The notes under the pieces are model-generated. The model made no database searches and was not told the DNA's origin. It was given only the letters and a program-made list of their open reading frames with translations. A stretch of DNA of 64,000 nucleotides from Casp-actino8 sp040381935 (lineage in GTDB: Bacteria > Actinomycetota > Acidimicrobiia > Acidimicrobiales > Ilumatobacteraceae), in contig JBEIGJ010000001.1 of assembly GCA_040381935.1 (NCBI GenBank), positions 34,241 through 98,240 on the forward strand, read 5' to 3'. Shown piece after piece: positions 52,294 through 60,269 of the stretch. How positions within the stretch are numbered: the stretch's first letter is position 1; every line of letters starts with the position of its first letter. The position numbers and the translations under genes were made by a program.

Positions 52294-53097
52294 TCACCGT
52301 CCCGTGAATCGAGGAGGACGCTTTTCCAAAAATGAGCGTACCCCCTCACGATGATCTTCGGTAGCAAAGAGTTCGCCCAGGGACTGAGAGACCCACCGTC
52401 CCAAGTCCGCCCAATCAGGATCCAGAGCGCGACGTAGTCCCTCCTTTATCTTGCGGATCGCCAAGGGAGGATTGCCGGCAATACGCACGGCAAGGGCTGA
52501 AGCCGTTTCCACGAGCTGCTCATGCGGGACGACCCGGGATACCAAGCCGATCTCGCGGGCAGTTTCAGCATCGATGATCTCCCCCGTCAACAGCAATTCG
52601 ACGGCTCGTTCACGTCCTACCAATTGCGCCAATCGGCCAATACCGGCAACATCGCTCACCAAACCACGAAGGACGAAGAGCTCACCGAATCGGGCCCGCT
52701 CACTGGCGACACGGATATCAGCCATGAGACTCAGTTCCATCCCCCACCCGACTGCAGCCCCGTTTACCGCTGCAATAATCGGGACGTTGGTATGTAGAAG
52801 AGCGTCGGCGGCGGGGGTCAATTGCGCCTCACGGCTGATGGTCGAAAGAGTGGGGGTTCGACTTTTTTCTCCGCCACCCATCACCTGTCGAACATCATCC
52901 CCACTACAAAACACCGGATCCACGGCAGTGATGACCAGACATCGAACTCCGGAAGGCTCGGCCTCGCGTACCAATCGTTCCAGATCGGCATACATCTCGT
53001 GCGTGAGGGCATTGCGCGCCTCGGGCCGATTGAGGGTGATGATGCCGATGTCGACACCTTCTTGGGGACTGAATCTCGAATAATCGAGATCTGCCAT
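52294..53097 (-). CDS. Enoyl-CoA hydratase/isomerase family protein
   Basis: 267 aa crotonase. GIITLNRPEARNALTHEMYADLE, LVITAVDPVFCSGDDVRQV (oxyanion hole, FCSGDD), AAVNGAAVGWGMELSLMADIRVAS and GRLAQLVGRERAVELLLTGEIIDAETAREIGLVSRVV are all present. Exact reaction unknown. The ATG overlaps the mreB stop by one base (TGATG), and this is the last gene of the moaE-mreB operon, an odd placement for a lipid-metabolism gene. Confidence 0.9.
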   Translation of the reverse strand: MADLDYSRFSPQEGVDIGIITLNRPEARNALTHEMYADLERLVREAEPSGVRCLVITAVDPVFCSGDDVRQVMGGGEKSRTPTLSTISREAQLTPAADALLHTNVPIIAAVNGAAVGWGMELSLMADIRVASERARFGELFVLRGLVSDVAGIGRLAQLVGRERAVELLLTGEIIDAETAREIGLVSRVVPHEQLVETASALAVRIAGNPPLAIRKIKEGLRRALDPDWADLGRWVSQSLGELFATEDHREGVRSFLEKRPPRFTGR

Positions 53098-54101
53098 CAG
53101 CGGCGTTGCCCCATGAACATTCGCTTGAGAGCGTCGTAGTTCTCGATACAGTGACCGGCTCCGAGCACGACGGCTTCCAGTGGCATGTTCGACATCCGGA
53201 CTGGGACTTGTGTTTCGCGTTCGATCCGTTCAGCCAACCCGCGCAAAAGGCCTCCGCCACCAACGAGATACATACCACGAACCAAAAAATCCTGGGCTAG
53301 TTCAGCAGGTGCTTTGGCCAAACATCGAACAACGGATTGAACAATCTGCGAAACGACATCATCGATGGCGTAGCGAATTTCCTCAGGCGTGAGAACAACC
53401 GTTTTCGGCAATCCCATCATCAAATCGCGACCACTCACTTCAGCTTCGACTTCATCAGGAGTCTCGGCTGCTGAACCAATTGCCACCTTGATTTCCTCTG
53501 CAGTGCGTTCACCAACGGCAATACCGTGTTCACGTCGCACATAGTTTTGGATGGCATTGTCGATATCGAAACTGCCGACGCGGACCGCTTCCAAGGCCAC
53601 GATGCCACCAAGGCTGATGACGGCGGTCTCGCTGGTTCCTCCACCGATATCGATCACCATGTTTCCAATTGGTTCATCAATCGGCAGTTGCGCTCCGATG
53701 GCGGCAGCCATTGGTTGCTCGATCAGTTGCGCATCGGCAGCACCGGCACGGCGGGCGGCATCGGTCACAGCACGCCTCTCGACTTCAGTAATGGCAGACG
53801 GTACACAGATGACAACTTTGGGCCGAGTAAAGCGGCTCACTCCGACTCGCTGCAAAAGGAGGCGAATCATTCGCTCGGTCACATCGAAGTCGGTGATTGC
53901 ACCGCCACGAAGCGGACGGACTGCCACGATGTAACCCGGCGTACGGCCGATCATGTGCCAGGCCTCGTGGCCCGTGGCAAGCACCTCACCGGTTTGACGA
54001 TTCAAGGCGATCACCGATGGTTCGTTGAGGACGATACCGCGACCCTTCATATAGACCAGGGTGTTAGCCGTGCCAAGATCGATTGCTAGGTCACGTGCCA
54101 T
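53097..54101 (-). CDS. mreB: MreB/Mbl family actin-like protein
   Basis: 334 aa, actin/Hsp70 ATPase fold. DLAIDLGTANTLVYMKGRGIVLNEPSV (phosphate 1), KVVICVPSAITEVERRAV (connect 1), NMVIDIGGGTSETAVISLGG (phosphate 2), GMYLVGGGGLLRGLAERIE (adenosine motif) are complete. In rods it organises the lateral wall machinery; here mreC, mreD and rodA are not adjacent. The ATG overlaps a small membrane protein gene by 11 bp. Its location between moaE and a crotonase gene is unusual. Confidence 0.95.
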   Translation of the reverse strand: MARDLAIDLGTANTLVYMKGRGIVLNEPSVIALNRQTGEVLATGHEAWHMIGRTPGYIVAVRPLRGGAITDFDVTERMIRLLLQRVGVSRFTRPKVVICVPSAITEVERRAVTDAARRAGAADAQLIEQPMAAAIGAQLPIDEPIGNMVIDIGGGTSETAVISLGGIVALEAVRVGSFDIDNAIQNYVRREHGIAVGERTAEEIKVAIGSAAETPDEVEAEVSGRDLMMGLPKTVVLTPEEIRYAIDDVVSQIVQSVVRCLAKAPAELAQDFLVRGMYLVGGGGLLRGLAERIERETQVPVRMSNMPLEAVVLGAGHCIENYDALKRMFMGQRR

Positions 54102-54300
54102 CTTTGGGTTCCCGGTCTTGTTCTTCCTTTTTCTTCAACGCTTCAACGATTGGTCGACGAGCCTCGGGGGACAAGGCGTTGAGATGGCGTTTGAAATCGG
54201 CAACACCATCATCGCTCATTGGCGATCGACGGAAGAGCGTCATACCCAGCAGAACAAGTCCGCTCACGATGACGACACCGATCAACACCCCAACGATCAT
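54091..54300 (-). CDS. Small membrane protein between moaE and mreB
   Basis: 69 aa. One N-terminal helix (about 2-24, VGVLIGVVIVSGLVLLGM) and a highly charged cytoplasmic tail with LSPEARRPIVEALKKKEEQDRE, likely helical. Function unknown. Starts inside the moaE stop (4-bp overlap) and ends 11 bp inside mreB, so all three are translated together; it may anchor the MreB filament or be unrelated. Confidence 0.7.
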   Translation of the reverse strand: MIVGVLIGVVIVSGLVLLGMTLFRRSPMSDDGVADFKRHLNALSPEARRPIVEALKKKEEQDREPKDGT

Positions 54301-54812
54301 GATTTCATCTCACTAGCAGAAGAGACATTGCGAGCTTCGTCGATCAATTCCCCACCGAGACCCCAATCGCTTCCTCCTTCCCACACCTCACGCTTCCAGA
54401 TAGGAGCTGAAGCTTTCAGGGCATCAATACAAAATCGGCCCGCAGCAAATGCCTCCGGTCGATGTGGTGCCGAAACCACCGACAAGACCGAACTTTCCCC
54501 CAACTCGATCCGGCCCACCCGATGAATCAAAGCAATACGACCAACACTCGTCCAACGACGGCGACTTTCATCGGCGATCGCCCGCAATCGAGGGACGACC
54601 TGCGATGCATAGGCTTCATACTCCAAGAACTCCACACCGGCTCGATGCTGGCCCTCGTCAATGGCATGATCTCGGACGGTTCCCGAGAAAAGAACAACGG
54701 CTCCGCAGTCGGGACGAATCGCCCAGTCATGGACAAGACCAGCGTTCAAAGGCTGGTCCGTGATGGCCAGCCACTCATCTGCGGTTCGATCCTCATAGAC
54801 AGCCCCGTACAC
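54297..54812 (-). CDS. moaE: Molybdopterin synthase catalytic subunit MoaE
   Basis: About 171 aa. Makes molybdopterin from precursor Z with MoaD. The ITDQPLNAG start, GAVVLFSGTVRDH (active-site loop with Arg), GVEFLEYEAYASQVV, RIALIHRVGRIELGESSVLSVVSAPHRPEAF and the C-terminal KASAPIWKREVWEGGSDW (conserved Lys pair) are all MoaE motifs. GTG 54812 is selected since TACGAT lies 7 nt upstream; the frame is open to 54851. Other moa genes are not in the window. Confidence 0.93.
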   Translation of the reverse strand: MYGAVYEDRTADEWLAITDQPLNAGLVHDWAIRPDCGAVVLFSGTVRDHAIDEGQHRAGVEFLEYEAYASQVVPRLRAIADESRRRWTSVGRIALIHRVGRIELGESSVLSVVSAPHRPEAFAAGRFCIDALKASAPIWKREVWEGGSDWGLGGELIDEARNVSSASEMKS

Positions 54813-54819
54813 AACCAGG

Positions 54820-54825
54820 ATCGTA
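54820..54825 (-). promoter_or_regulatory. -10 hexamer TACGAT for leaderless moaE-mreB mRNA
   Basis: TACGAT on the minus strand, 7 nt before the GTG at 54812. Confidence 0.6.
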
Positions 54826-54953
54826 TCGTTGCTAGACCGCCAGGCGGTCAAAGTGCCTCGTTACCGAATCCGATGTCTCCCAAGCCGACCCGATCGCTCC
54901 CGCACGCTCCCCGCGACCCCTCCAGCCCAAAAAGTCACTAGCCTTCGTTTTTT

Positions 54954-55865
54954 GTGGGCCGAAACGATGACTTCGATGACGGCGATGACCTCGACGGCTC
55001 AAATGGCCCGCCAAAGATTTCCTACCCCTCAGGACCGGTCCCCCCACACGAGCGCATTTGGCGTCACCCCTCGGAATTGGGTTTCGCCACAGTGGCGGCC
55101 GCCGATGCAGCGCCGGTGAACATCGGCCGAACCGGGCGAAGTTTGCTCGGGATCGCATCCGTCGGTGGTGCCTTTTTAATCGCTGTTCTGTTTGTCGCAC
55201 TTCAACCAACCGCGCCTGAGCCTGACGCCCAAGATGTCATTGCACTCACCAGCTCTCAATTGCGGGTTGCGTCTCTCGATCATCCGGGAATCAATCGCGT
55301 GGAAGCGAATACGGGCCTGCCCGATCATGCTTCGCGCCGAAACAATGACGCTGTTGGAATTCTGCTTCCCAATGGCCAATTCCTCATTACAACGATGTCA
55401 GCCATCGCCGAGGTAGAAGCCATCGATGTTCGTCTCACTGGTGGTCGAACTGTCAGTGCACGCGTCGTGCAGACGTACCCCGAACTCTCGATTGCCGTTT
55501 TGTCCGTATCAGAGAATTCGACTTCGGCAACCTTCCCGGAAATCGATGTGATGAGTATCGTTCCGCGCGGTGTGACATTTTCACCAGGGCAAGTAGTCAT
55601 GGCTCTGGTCGATGTGCCACGACAGCTGACAGTAAGTGAAAAAATCACCGATGTCTTGGTGTCGCTGCGATCCTCATCAGAGACAGTTGGTGACGTTGCC
55701 CGGGTCGCCGAAGGTGCACCAATTGTCGACAAATCAGGCCGACTGATTGGTCTCTGTACCTATCTGGCCGGTGATCTGGGCTTCATTCCATTCACTGAAA
55801 TCGAAGCAGCATTGGCGACCTGGATCACCGACGCCGATGTCGTCGAAGGAGAAACAGGGCGCTGA
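54954..55865 (+). CDS. Membrane-anchored trypsin-like protease homologue lacking a recognisable catalytic triad
   Basis: 303 aa. The N-terminal PPHERIWRHPSELG motif is typical of actinobacterial HtrA/DegP-like proteins; a helix spans about 64-84. The extracytoplasmic part resembles a chymotrypsin fold, but the triad landmarks are changed: LITTMSAI (148-149, no His), PELSIAVL (no Asp of DLAVL) and AEGAPIVD (252-259, no catalytic Ser of GNSGGP). It is therefore probably non-catalytic, perhaps a sensor or scaffold. GTG start follows TAGCCT by 9 nt. Its 3' end overlaps the convergent epimerase by 41 bp. Confidence 0.72.
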   Translation: MGRNDDFDDGDDLDGSNGPPKISYPSGPVPPHERIWRHPSELGFATVAAADAAPVNIGRTGRSLLGIASVGGAFLIAVLFVALQPTAPEPDAQDVIALTSSQLRVASLDHPGINRVEANTGLPDHASRRNNDAVGILLPNGQFLITTMSAIAEVEAIDVRLTGGRTVSARVVQTYPELSIAVLSVSENSTSATFPEIDVMSIVPRGVTFSPGQVVMALVDVPRQLTVSEKITDVLVSLRSSSETVGDVARVAEGAPIVDKSGRLIGLCTYLAGDLGFIPFTEIEAALATWITDADVVEGETGR

Positions 55866-56895
55866 GTAGCCCGGTGACGACTCCGGTTGCCATTGCCCCC
55901 AAAGCAATTTCCTGTTTTCGTTTCGGAGTGAGCATCGTCCACCATTTGGCATCAGTGCCTTCGACGAATGCTTGCTCATTGGTCACCGTTGGAATCCATC
56001 CGGCATTTCGCAGTCGTCCATTGGAGACCAACCAAGGTGATCGCACATAAGGCCGCAATCCCGGAGGAATGGGACCTCTTTGAAAACGCCACTGCAGATC
56101 GGCGACAAACTCTCCAAGGCGGTCGGGCAGCCTGATCCGAGGCACCATTCCTGATAACGCCCGCACTCGCGACCCCGGTACGAAACCATCGGGAGCGACA
56201 TTGAATACGCCACCAAGTTCATTTCGAATACAAAGAACAACTGCGGCTGCGACATCGTCCAGATGCACGAACTGTGCTGGAACGTCATCGACACCGAGCC
56301 GTCCCCCCATGCCAGCAGCCAACGCACGTACCAGGCTCGATGTGCCATCAAAAGCCATTGCCGGTACCGGTCGAAGTATGCAGGCCATCCGGTTCGTATC
56401 AGCGCTTCGCCAATCATCCACCAGTTGTTCCGCAGTGGCTAGCTGTCGCGCAAAGGCAAACCCATAGTCAGGTCGCAATGTCGCATCTTCGGTCAGTGGG
56501 ATCGGGTTGTTCGGCCACGCCCCATAGACCATGGCCGAAGAGAGGAGAAGGACGTACCGAACCCCACAATGCGCGGCCTGTGCAAGGATTTCCGGTGTAC
56601 CAACAACAGCACTACGTCCACGCGCTACGAGAGCGTCGTGATCTCCAGGCGCAAGGTGCACCAGTACATCTAATGGTTCATGTATCGGCCATACGTCGCG
56701 ACGAGCTTCGTAGACAATGAACTGCTCGCCGTTCGGATCCTCACTTCGGAGGCGCTCGACCACTCGCCGGCCGAGCGGCCACGTGGCCCCGGTGACGAGT
56801 ATTTTTCTGGGGCCCTGCAACTGTTCGACGACATCGTGTACCCGCTCTGGGAGTTCGACTCCATCGATCGAAATCAGGCCAGTGGGCGATGACAT
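55825..56895 (-). CDS. NAD-dependent epimerase/dehydratase (extended SDR)
   Basis: About 356 aa. The Rossmann motif ILVTGATWPLGRRVVERL is the family's GxxGxxG variant (GATWPLG), YVLLLSSAMVYGAWP holds the SSxxVYG of extended SDRs, and the LATAEQLVDDWRSA segment is near the substrate pocket; the YxxxK Tyr/Lys pair is not obvious. A C-terminal hydrophobic stretch (EIALGAMATGVVTGLLSALFLLRRH) suggests a membrane anchor. The ATG at 56895 has TAGCGT 7 nt upstream; the frame is open to 57195. Sugar or steroid substrate unknown. Confidence 0.85.
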   Translation of the reverse strand: MSSPTGLISIDGVELPERVHDVVEQLQGPRKILVTGATWPLGRRVVERLRSEDPNGEQFIVYEARRDVWPIHEPLDVLVHLAPGDHDALVARGRSAVVGTPEILAQAAHCGVRYVLLLSSAMVYGAWPNNPIPLTEDATLRPDYGFAFARQLATAEQLVDDWRSADTNRMACILRPVPAMAFDGTSSLVRALAAGMGGRLGVDDVPAQFVHLDDVAAAVVLCIRNELGGVFNVAPDGFVPGSRVRALSGMVPRIRLPDRLGEFVADLQWRFQRGPIPPGLRPYVRSPWLVSNGRLRNAGWIPTVTNEQAFVEGTDAKWWTMLTPKRKQEIALGAMATGVVTGLLSALFLLRRHRRR

Positions 56896-56902
56896 ACGAC
56901 GA

Positions 56903-56908
56903 ACGCTA
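56903..56908 (-). promoter_or_regulatory. -10 hexamer TAGCGT for leaderless epimerase mRNA
   Basis: TAGCGT on the minus strand, 7 nt before the ATG at 56895. Back to back with the TAGGCT at 56938 of the divergent gene. Confidence 0.6.
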
Positions 56909-56937
56909 GTGCCCTGCCGATTGAATCGCTTTGGCCC

Positions 56938-56943
56938 TAGGCT
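56938..56943 (+). promoter_or_regulatory. -10 hexamer TAGGCT for leaderless Zincin_2 gene
   Basis: TAGGCT lies 6 nt before the GTG at 56950; only 29 bp from the divergent -10. Confidence 0.6.
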
Positions 56944-56949
56944 CGAACT

Positions 56950-58179
56950 GTGGCTGCCGATGACGAGAATGCCAACAACGACGATGCGCCCAATCCCTTT
57001 GGCGGCCTCTTTGGCGGTGGCGCCATGTTTGGCGACATGATGAAGATGTTCTCTCAGCAAGGGCCCATTCACTGGGACACCGCTCAGCAAATTGCCGCCA
57101 TGACCTCGACGGGTGGACAATCCGAATCGAATGTTGATCCCGCCCTTCGTTTGGCGTTCAACGACCTTGCCCGTATTGCGGCCCAGCACGTACACGACAT
57201 CACCGGACTTGGTGATCCCACCAAAGTGCTGTCCACCGAACCCATATACGTAACCCCGGGAGAATGGAGTCGCCGAACACTGGAGGACTACCGACCTCTT
57301 TTCACCGACCTCGCCCGGGCATTGAGTTCACCGGCCAGCGAATCAAACAACAGTTCCGATTCCGATTCCGATCCATTTTCAGCCTTCTTCACCAGCATCA
57401 CCAACTTGATTGCGCCGATGACCATGGGAATGACTATCGGTTCGATGGTCGGTCTTCTGTCGAAAAAGTCCTTCGGTCAGTACGACCTGCCACTTCCCCG
57501 ACCCGAGGATCGAGGCTTATTGATCATTCCGGGAAACGTCGACGCGTTTGCCGACAGTTGGGGCTTAGATCGCAACGAAGTACGAATGTGGACCTTGATT
57601 CGAGAACTGGTCATTCACTCGGTCTTCAGCCTCCCGCATTTCCGAGATGCCGTGCAGACTCTGGTACGCGACTTCGTTGCCGCATTCCGACCAGATCCGC
57701 AGGCCATCACTGAGCGATTGACGAACCTCGACAGCGGAGACCCGCAAGACATGATGAAGTCACTGCAGCGTCTGCTCAGTGATCCCGAACTTCTCTTGGG
57801 AGCTGTTCGCTCCCCCGAACAAGAGCGACTACAGCCACGTCTCGACGCCATTTTGGGTCTGGTCATTGGATGGTCGGACCACATGACCGACACCGTCGGA
57901 TCGTTGGTTCTGGGCAATCCCTCGCGCATAGCCGAGGCCGTCAGACGCCAACGCGTTGAGGCTGGAGATGAGACTGTTTTCGTTGAAAAACTCTTCGGGC
58001 TTCATCTCAATCGACGACAAGTCGATCGCGGACGCGCCTTTGTGTCCGGAGTATTGGAACGCTCCGGGGACGATGGACTTCGACAGATCTATCGCGGTTC
58101 GCAATATCTGCCAACCGCTGCAGAGATTGACGCTCCCGGACTCTGGCTGGCTCGTATCGAAATTACGAAGGACGACTGA
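56950..58179 (+). CDS. Zincin_2/DUF2342 (coenzyme F420 biosynthesis-associated) family protein with damaged zinc motif
   Basis: 409 aa. The Gly/Phe/Met-rich N-terminus (NPFGGLFGGGAMFGD), the ITGLGDP-YVTPGEWSRRTLEDY block and the C-terminal AVRRQRVEAGDETVFVEKLFGLHLNRRQVDRGRAF are typical of this actinobacterial family, often listed near F420 genes. Members carry HExxH for zinc; here the aligned region reads IRELVIH (R218, E219, H223), so the first His is lost. A hydrophobic stretch (about 151-171) may be a membrane or buried helix. Leaderless GTG start. Overlaps the convergent MFS gene by 17 bp. Confidence 0.8.
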   Translation: MAADDENANNDDAPNPFGGLFGGGAMFGDMMKMFSQQGPIHWDTAQQIAAMTSTGGQSESNVDPALRLAFNDLARIAAQHVHDITGLGDPTKVLSTEPIYVTPGEWSRRTLEDYRPLFTDLARALSSPASESNNSSDSDSDPFSAFFTSITNLIAPMTMGMTIGSMVGLLSKKSFGQYDLPLPRPEDRGLLIIPGNVDAFADSWGLDRNEVRMWTLIRELVIHSVFSLPHFRDAVQTLVRDFVAAFRPDPQAITERLTNLDSGDPQDMMKSLQRLLSDPELLLGAVRSPEQERLQPRLDAILGLVIGWSDHMTDTVGSLVLGNPSRIAEAVRRQRVEAGDETVFVEKLFGLHLNRRQVDRGRAFVSGVLERSGDDGLRQIYRGSQYLPTAAEIDAPGLWLARIEITKDD

Positions 58180-59515
58180 AGCGACTGCGGAGTTGACCAA
58201 AAATGGTCTTTGGATCATCGCCACGCGCCAATTGACGTAATCCGACCCAGTACACACCAGCACCCGAAAAGCCGATACCGGCCACGATGGCGAATCCCAG
58301 CGCACCGGGCAGATTCAAGAGCACTGGCACAATGCCAGCGGCCACCCACATCAATTGAAACCGCGTGTAATAGTTCGCCAGAGCACGGCCACGATTGGCA
58401 TCTGGAGCATCACGTTGAACAATGGACTCAAAGGCCATATTGCCCACGGCTGCGGCATAATTCACGAACATCATCAAGAGCAATGCAGTAATCGTGGTAG
58501 CAGTGAGAGCGGTGAATATCCCCGCTGCCCCGATGAACAGTAGTCCCCCGACAATGAGCAATTCGATGGGCTGCACTTTGCTCAAACGCTTGGCGCTGAG
58601 ATTTCCAGCCAAAGATCCCACTGCGGCCATACTCACCGCAATTCCGAACCACATAGTTCCGAATTGTGGACCAAAGTGATATTGCACTTGTGTCCACCGA
58701 CCATCAGAAGCCAAGCCAATGACTTCCATTCGCTCGGGATCAGCGAACCAAAACGCCATATGGAAAAAGATGAAACCGACACTGGCGCGAATCAAGCTCA
58801 TCGCCGACACGGCAATGATCACCCCCGGTCGGTGGAGTTCCTCGATCTCCAATTCGGCCGGTGCATCCCGGGCCACTGTCTTTTTCGGAAGACGGGTGGC
58901 GTTGAGGGAGGCCAATGTGAAGATGACTGCACCAAAAACCAACGTCAGTTTCGGTGAGATCAAGCTCAAGAGACCTGCCGGTGCCGCAGCGACAAAACCC
59001 ACCAGACCGGCAGTCACGCCCAATTTGGCATTGGCTTGAACGAGGTCCTTTTCTGATCGAAGCAGAGATGGGACGAGTGCCGACTTCGAAACGGCATACG
59101 TCTTATTCAGAACCATGGCCAAAAATGCGAGTGGAAAGAGCAAGAGTGAATCCAATTGCGAGATCATCAACAGCATGACCACGGCGCGGATCGCCGCAAT
59201 GATGGTCACCAAGAGCCGTCGTCCCCCGGGAATACGGTCGATGACCGGTCCGATGAACCGCGCCAAAATCACGAATGGGGCGAAACTGATCGCCAAGAAA
59301 AGCAGGACTCGGCTCCGGGCCTCTCCGGGCGTGATCGACAAGAACAGCGAGTCGGCCAAAGCAACGGCCATCGAGGCCTCTCCGGCCGCCATCATGGCGT
59401 GGACTCGGACGAGACGGGTGAAGGGTTGCGGGACGAAGCGATGCTGACGGGCCGGTGGAACATAGTCCCGTCCCTTGCCCCGTCCCGGAAGCGAAGATCT
59501 GGGATCGTCAGTCAC
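58163..59515 (-). CDS. MFS transporter
   Basis: 450 aa, about 12 hydrophobic segments. MFS loop 2-3 region FIGPVIDRIPGGRRLL (GxxxDrxGrR) and the repeat of it near residue 300 (GNLSAKRLSKVQP) support the family; it resembles the enterobactin-exporter-like group by length. Substrate unknown. GTG start 59515 has TAGAGT 6 nt upstream and no Shine-Dalgarno, so it is its own transcription unit and not part of the regX3 operon. Confidence 0.87.
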   Translation of the reverse strand: MTDDPRSSLPGRGKGRDYVPPARQHRFVPQPFTRLVRVHAMMAAGEASMAVALADSLFLSITPGEARSRVLLFLAISFAPFVILARFIGPVIDRIPGGRRLLVTIIAAIRAVVMLLMISQLDSLLLFPLAFLAMVLNKTYAVSKSALVPSLLRSEKDLVQANAKLGVTAGLVGFVAAAPAGLLSLISPKLTLVFGAVIFTLASLNATRLPKKTVARDAPAELEIEELHRPGVIIAVSAMSLIRASVGFIFFHMAFWFADPERMEVIGLASDGRWTQVQYHFGPQFGTMWFGIAVSMAAVGSLAGNLSAKRLSKVQPIELLIVGGLLFIGAAGIFTALTATTITALLLMMFVNYAAAVGNMAFESIVQRDAPDANRGRALANYYTRFQLMWVAAGIVPVLLNLPGALGFAIVAGIGFSGAGVYWVGLRQLARGDDPKTIFGQLRSRFSRPS

Positions 59516-59521
59516 GGCAAC

Positions 59522-59527
59522 ACTCTA
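59522..59527 (-). promoter_or_regulatory. -10 hexamer TAGAGT for leaderless MFS mRNA
   Basis: TAGAGT on the minus strand, 6 nt before the GTG at 59515. It overlaps the short gap after regX3. Confidence 0.6.
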
Positions 59528-59558
59528 GAAGGGAACCAACTCTCGGAATCGTTTCACT

Positions 59559-60269
59559 TCAGTTTCGACTACGTTCGAACTTATAGCCCAGTCCACGGAT
59601 GGTGACTATTCGAGATGGTGCTGCTGGATCGTCTTCAATTTTCCCGCGCAATCTCTTGATATGGACATCGAGCGTTTTGGTATCACCGACATAGTCATTT
59701 CCCCAGATCCGGTCGATCAGAACTTCTCGAGTGACCACTCGACCGGCATTGGCCATCAGGACATGTAGCAACTCAAATTCCTTCAGCGGCATAGGAACCT
59801 CGACTTTGTGCACCAAGACAAGGTGCTGTTCAGGATCGAGCGTGACATCACCCACGGTGATCGACATCGGCGTATCGATTTCAGCAGAAGCTTCTATCTC
59901 CGGTGAGAACCGCCGAAGCACCGCATTCATTCGAGCGACAAGCTCGCGCAGACGGTAGGGCTTGGTGATGTAATCATCAGCACCGACTTCCAGCCCCACA
60001 ACCGTGTCGATCTCGGCGCCTTTGGCAGAGACCATGATGATTGGCACACGAGTCTTCTTGCGGAGTTGGCGACATACATCAAGCCCCGACATTTTTGGCA
60101 ACATGACATCGAGAAGAACGAGATCGGGTTGAATAGCATCGAATCGCTCTAACGCTTCCAGACCATCTCGAGCCACTTCGACGCGAAATCCCTCGAGACT
60201 GAGCCCTACGCTCAAAGCGTCGATGAAGCTCTCCTCATCCTCCACCAGCAGGATCGTTTTCTCAGTCAT
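59559..60269 (-). CDS. regX3: Response regulator RegX3/PhoB-like
   Basis: 236 aa. Receiver: ILLVEDEESF (acidic pocket), D54 in DLVLLDVMLPKMSG, MVSAKG (Ser switch), YITKPYRLRELVARM (Lys). Winged helix: KEFELLHVLMANAGRVVTREVLIDRIWG and TLDVHIKRLRGKIE, ending TIRGLGYKFE. RegX3 controls phosphate-starvation genes and binds direct repeats upstream of pst. It overlaps the senX3 stop by 4 bp (ATGA) and lies with phoU-pst, so its role in phosphate control is secure by context. Confidence 0.94.
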   Translation of the reverse strand: MTEKTILLVEDEESFIDALSVGLSLEGFRVEVARDGLEALERFDAIQPDLVLLDVMLPKMSGLDVCRQLRKKTRVPIIMVSAKGAEIDTVVGLEVGADDYITKPYRLRELVARMNAVLRRFSPEIEASAEIDTPMSITVGDVTLDPEQHLVLVHKVEVPMPLKEFELLHVLMANAGRVVTREVLIDRIWGNDYVGDTKTLDVHIKRLRGKIEDDPAAPSRIVTIRGLGYKFERSRN

